From contig SHXM01000010.1 in NCBI GenBank assembly GCA_009693325.1, forward strand, positions 1 through 34,508: 34,508 nt of DNA. Reading direction: 5' to 3'. Below, piece after piece: positions 31,446 through 34,508 of this stretch (positions are counted from its first letter, which is position 1; each line of letters starts with the position of its first letter). The notes beneath the pieces were generated by a model, which had not been told where the DNA came from, made no database searches, and saw nothing but the letters and a program-made list of their open reading frames with translations. The translations under genes and the position numbers were made by a program. Origin of the DNA: Rhodoferax sp. Its GTDB lineage: Bacteria; Pseudomonadota; Gammaproteobacteria; Burkholderiales; Burkholderiaceae_C.

Positions 31446-32168
31446 TCATGCACGGAGTTCACCATCCGAGCTCACTGCCTGCCGCAGACGGTCAGGCAAA
31501 CGTATGATTAGGCGCCGCAAATCCTTCTCGACCACGCCGTTTTGAATCAAAATATGAAGAGCTCGAGACACCGTCTCCCGACTGGTGTTGACCATGATGG
31601 CAATTTCCTGCTGGGTCGGCATATTGTCGATGACCACCAAGCCACCGGGTGCCACCTTCGAAAATTGGTTCAACAGGGCAAAAATCCGCTGGGGGGCGCT
31701 GGGCATGCCAAGAATGGTGCGATAGTTGGCCGCCATGCGAACGGTCGCAGCCATGCGCTTGAGCAAGCGCTCCGCAACCAGCGGACAATGGTAGATCAGG
31801 TGGAGGGCTTGGCTGCGCGGCAGAGATGCCACCAATGACCTTTCGCATGCCACAACCGAAGCTGACCGTGGCAAGCCATCAATGATTGACAACTCGCCAA
31901 AGTAGTCCCCAGCGCCCAGAAAATTGAGCCCAATTTCCTTACCATCTACAGTCAAATCCACCACCTGCAACCGGCCCGAAAGGGTAAACAGCAAATGCTC
32001 GCCGGTGCCTCCCTTCTCCAGCACACGGCCACCCCTGGCGAATTCGCTAACCCGCAAAAAAGACGCCACCATGTTCAGCGTCTCCTGATCCACCCCATTA
32101 AGCAAGGGAATTCGGTCCAAATGGACTGAGACGCTTGGCCCTGTTGATTCTGTAGTGCGCACAGTCAC
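31446..32168 (-). CDS. Crp/Fnr family transcriptional regulator with cyclic-nucleotide binding domain (probable GTG start 32168; longest ORF to 32243)
   Basis: Phosphate-binding cassette YFGELSIIDGLPRSASVVA; HTH PTQQEIAIMVNTSRETVSRALHILIQNGVVE. Confidence 0.9.
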   Translation of the reverse strand: MTVRTTESTGPSVSVHLDRIPLLNGVDQETLNMVASFLRVSEFARGGRVLEKGGTGEHLLFTLSGRLQVVDLTVDGKEIGLNFLGAGDYFGELSIIDGLPRSASVVACERSLVASLPRSQALHLIYHCPLVAERLLKRMAATVRMAANYRTILGMPSAPQRIFALLNQFSKVAPGGLVVIDNMPTQQEIAIMVNTSRETVSRALHILIQNGVVEKDLRRLIIRLPDRLRQAVSSDGELRA

Positions 32169-33253
32169 TTTCGGCTCAGACGTGCCATGTCGGCTTCCAC
32201 CATGATCTGGCACAGTTGTTGTAGTTTGGTCGTGGCTTGCCATCCTAACTGCAACTTTGCTTTGGAGGCATCCCCTACCGCGAGGCCGGCCTCTAAAGGA
32301 CGGTAAAAGCCGGGGTTGACTCTGACCACGATTTGCCCGGTGTGTAAGTTGGAAGACAGGTCTGGAAAACCTTCTAAAAAATCAGTGACCACCGCAATCT
32401 CTTGTTCGCCGCACCCTTGGAAAGCTAACCCGATGCCTGCGCTTGCAAATGCCAGGCGCACAAAATCTCGTACTGATTGGCTGTTTTGCGTGGCAAGGAC
32501 AAAGGTATCCGCTTGTTTGGCCTGCAAAATTCGCCACATTCCTTCCACATAGTCTGCAGCGAAGCCCCAGTCTCGCCTGACCTCAAGATTGCCCAGCTCC
32601 AGCACTAGCTCCTGCCCCTTCGCGATGCAGGCCGCTGCACTCGTGATCTTGCGTGTCACAAAGCGCTGGTCACGCAGGGGGCTTTCATGGTTAAACAAAA
32701 TCCCTACGGACCCAAAGACATTAAAGCTCTCGCGGTAATTGACGGTCGTCCAGTAAGTACTTAGCTTGGCAAGACCATAAGGGCTGCGTGGGTGCAGCGC
32801 GGTCAGCTCGTTGTACATTGCTGAATCCTTGTGGGAAAAAATTTCCGACGTACCGGCCTCAAAAAACCGCGTTGTCGGAGTGACCTGCCGAATGGCCTCC
32901 AGCAGATTCAGGGTGGCTTGCTGAATGCCGTTCACCGTGGCATGCGGTTCTTCAAAACTTTTGGCTACCGAACTTTGGGCCGCCAGGTGATAAACCTCCT
33001 GTGGCTGCAATCGGTCCATCAGGGCCAGGCTGTCCGCCAGGCTGCACAGGTCATGCTGTAGCAAATGCAAGTGCGGGTGATTGCGCAGGCCCAAGCTGTC
33101 AAGCCGCCACAAATCGGTGCTGCCATCCGGCCGCAGGGTACCGTGCACTTGGTAGCCCTTATCCAGCAGCAAACGCGCCAGGTAGGCGCCATCCTGCCCA
33201 GCCACGCCAGTGATCACTGCGGTTTTCATAGTCGGAGTGCTGCTATCGTCCAT
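32165..33253 (-). CDS. gmd: GDP-mannose 4,6-dehydratase
   Basis: TGVAGQDGAYLARLLLDKGYQVHG, YHLAAQSSV, EAGTSEIFS, SPYGLAKLSTYW (YxxxK), NHESPLRDQRFVTRKIT, LELGNLEVRRDWGFAADYVEGMW. Confidence 0.92.
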   Translation of the reverse strand: MDDSSTPTMKTAVITGVAGQDGAYLARLLLDKGYQVHGTLRPDGSTDLWRLDSLGLRNHPHLHLLQHDLCSLADSLALMDRLQPQEVYHLAAQSSVAKSFEEPHATVNGIQQATLNLLEAIRQVTPTTRFFEAGTSEIFSHKDSAMYNELTALHPRSPYGLAKLSTYWTTVNYRESFNVFGSVGILFNHESPLRDQRFVTRKITSAAACIAKGQELVLELGNLEVRRDWGFAADYVEGMWRILQAKQADTFVLATQNSQSVRDFVRLAFASAGIGLAFQGCGEQEIAVVTDFLEGFPDLSSNLHTGQIVVRVNPGFYRPLEAGLAVGDASKAKLQLGWQATTKLQQLCQIMVEADMARLSRK

Positions 33254-33263
33254 TTAAGTCACG

Positions 33264-34508
33264 TCAATTCAATTCAAGTCGTGTCAGCAGCATGTCTGTG
33301 CTTTGCCGCCAGGTCAGCCAGGGCATCTGGGCAGATGTCGGCGCTTGCCCGGATTCTGACAGCCTCAGCCAGTCCATCACTGCATCCGCCAGATCCTCGG
33401 GCGCCAGACCGTCAAAGAAATGGGCATGGCCACCTGCTACCTCCCGGAATATGGGGATATCCCGTGCCAGGATCGGCATCCTCCTCTGGGCGGCCTCAAT
33501 CAAGGGCAACCCAAAGCCCTCTCCTTCAGAGGCGGCAATCAGGCACGTGCTGGCAGCGTAAGCCTGCTCAAGGTACTCGTCACTGGCATCCTCCAGCCAT
33601 AGCAATCGCTTACCCAGCTCGGCATGGCTGCGCAGGCATGCCATCGTCTGCGGTATGCTGCGTCGCGCGTCGTCTGGCACACCGCGCCAACCTTCACGGC
33701 CGACCACCACCAGATTGACATCCTGCCCGGCCTGCCAAAGCCGGGTGAAGGCCTTGATGGTCTGCAAATGACCCTTGCGTGGCTCAATGGTGCCGACCAT
33801 CAGAAAACTGGGCCGCGCTTTGATTCGGGCCAACACGCTCCCGGCATTTTTCGGCAGCCCCTTGGACGGAACCGAATTTTCGATGTCCGCGCCCAGATGA
33901 AACCAGTCAATGCGGACCGGTCGCGCGCGGTTCGCGTCTGCGCTCGATACCCATGCTGCCAAATCATCAGCCACAGCCCTTGAGATGCAAATCGCACCAT
34001 CAGCCACCCGCACCACCGTCTTGATCCAATCCAAAAATCCGAACTGATCCGGAGGGAAAAACTCCGGGCGCTGTATCGACAATAAATCATAAACACAAAA
34101 ATACAGGCCGATACCGTCCTGCTTCAAAGCCGAGAAAACCCCTGCCTTTTCTGCTTCCACCGCGTAGGCAGAGGTAAGGTCTGCTACCAGCACTACGTCT
34201 CCAGCCCAGCGATCAACCGGCTCGTCCGGCAGCAACTCAGGTGGCAGGCCCATTGCCTGTGCAGTCCATGCCCGCGCGTAGCGGTAGTGCCAGGCGCCAC
34301 CCTGCTCCGTCAGGTAGACCGGCTCCACCCGAAAACCCGCCGGCGGTTTGTTGATCAGCTCCTTCACCAGAGCCCGCACCACGCGCTGTATGCCTGTCTG
34401 CAGGTCCTGACGTGCGGTAGCCGATACGTCCACCAACAACTGCCGGTGCGCCCTCGCACAAGACCGTGTCTGGACAATTGCCCTGGCCAGGCACCGGCAT
34501 TCCAGGTC
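33264..34508 (-). CDS. Glycosyltransferase, GT4 family; reading frame stays open to the window edge, so probably the C-terminal part of a larger protein
   Basis: LLVDVSATARQDLQTGIQRVVRALVKEL, FLMVGTIEPRKGHLQTIKAFTRLW, GEGFGLPLIEAAQRRMPILARDIPIFREVAGGHAHFF; no stop codon in frame upstream of the putative start to 34508. Confidence 0.85.
   Translation of the reverse strand, partial: DLECRCLARAIVQTRSCARAHRQLLVDVSATARQDLQTGIQRVVRALVKELINKPPAGFRVEPVYLTEQGGAWHYRYARAWTAQAMGLPPELLPDEPVDRWAGDVVLVADLTSAYAVEAEKAGVFSALKQDGIGLYFCVYDLLSIQRPEFFPPDQFGFLDWIKTVVRVADGAICISRAVADDLAAWVSSADANRARPVRIDWFHLGADIENSVPSKGLPKNAGSVLARIKARPSFLMVGTIEPRKGHLQTIKAFTRLWQAGQDVNLVVVGREGWRGVPDDARRSIPQTMACLRSHAELGKRLLWLEDASDEYLEQAYAASTCLIAASEGEGFGLPLIEAAQRRMPILARDIPIFREVAGGHAHFFDGLAPEDLADAVMDWLRLSESGQAPTSAQMPWLTWRQSTDMLLTRLELN

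Noticed and set aside
1-34508. CRISPR array, tRNA, rRNA, prophage or toxin-antitoxin genes
   Set aside because: No regularly spaced repeats, no tRNA-like cloverleaf, and no phage or TA protein motifs noticed in the ORFs.

Overview
The window looks like a betaproteobacterial (Burkholderiales/Comamonadaceae-like) chromosome segment; this placement is inferred from gene order and protein character. Left to right on + it carries the 5' end of a class A penicillin-binding protein gene (minus strand), the type IV pilus operon pilMNOPQ, aroK-aroB-dgt, a DUF1415 gene and a SAM-methyltransferase gene. A RAYT (REP-associated tyrosine transposase) with flanking hairpin repeats follows, then gltB-gltD, the mlaFEDACB phospholipid-transport operon, a YadGH-type ABC transporter, a BolA-like gene, murA, hisG and hisD. 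The last ~7.6 kb is a compact minus-strand accessory operon: multidomain-type glycosyltransferase, gmd, Crp-family regulator, small membrane protein, two GT4 glycosyltransferases and a CHASE2-adenylate cyclase. The strongest observations are two separate repeat-associated frame disruptions in one pilus operon. One is an A7 tract in pilQ that sits in exact -1 slippery phase (GGA AAA AAA) between the N-terminal and secretin halves. The other is a 2.7-copy 7-bp tandem repeat in pilO whose contraction by one unit restores a canonical N-terminus. Also notable are a perfect 20-bp palindrome 2 nt upstream of the methyltransferase ATG, and an operon that encodes both a predicted cAMP producer and a predicted cAMP sensor among exopolysaccharide genes.
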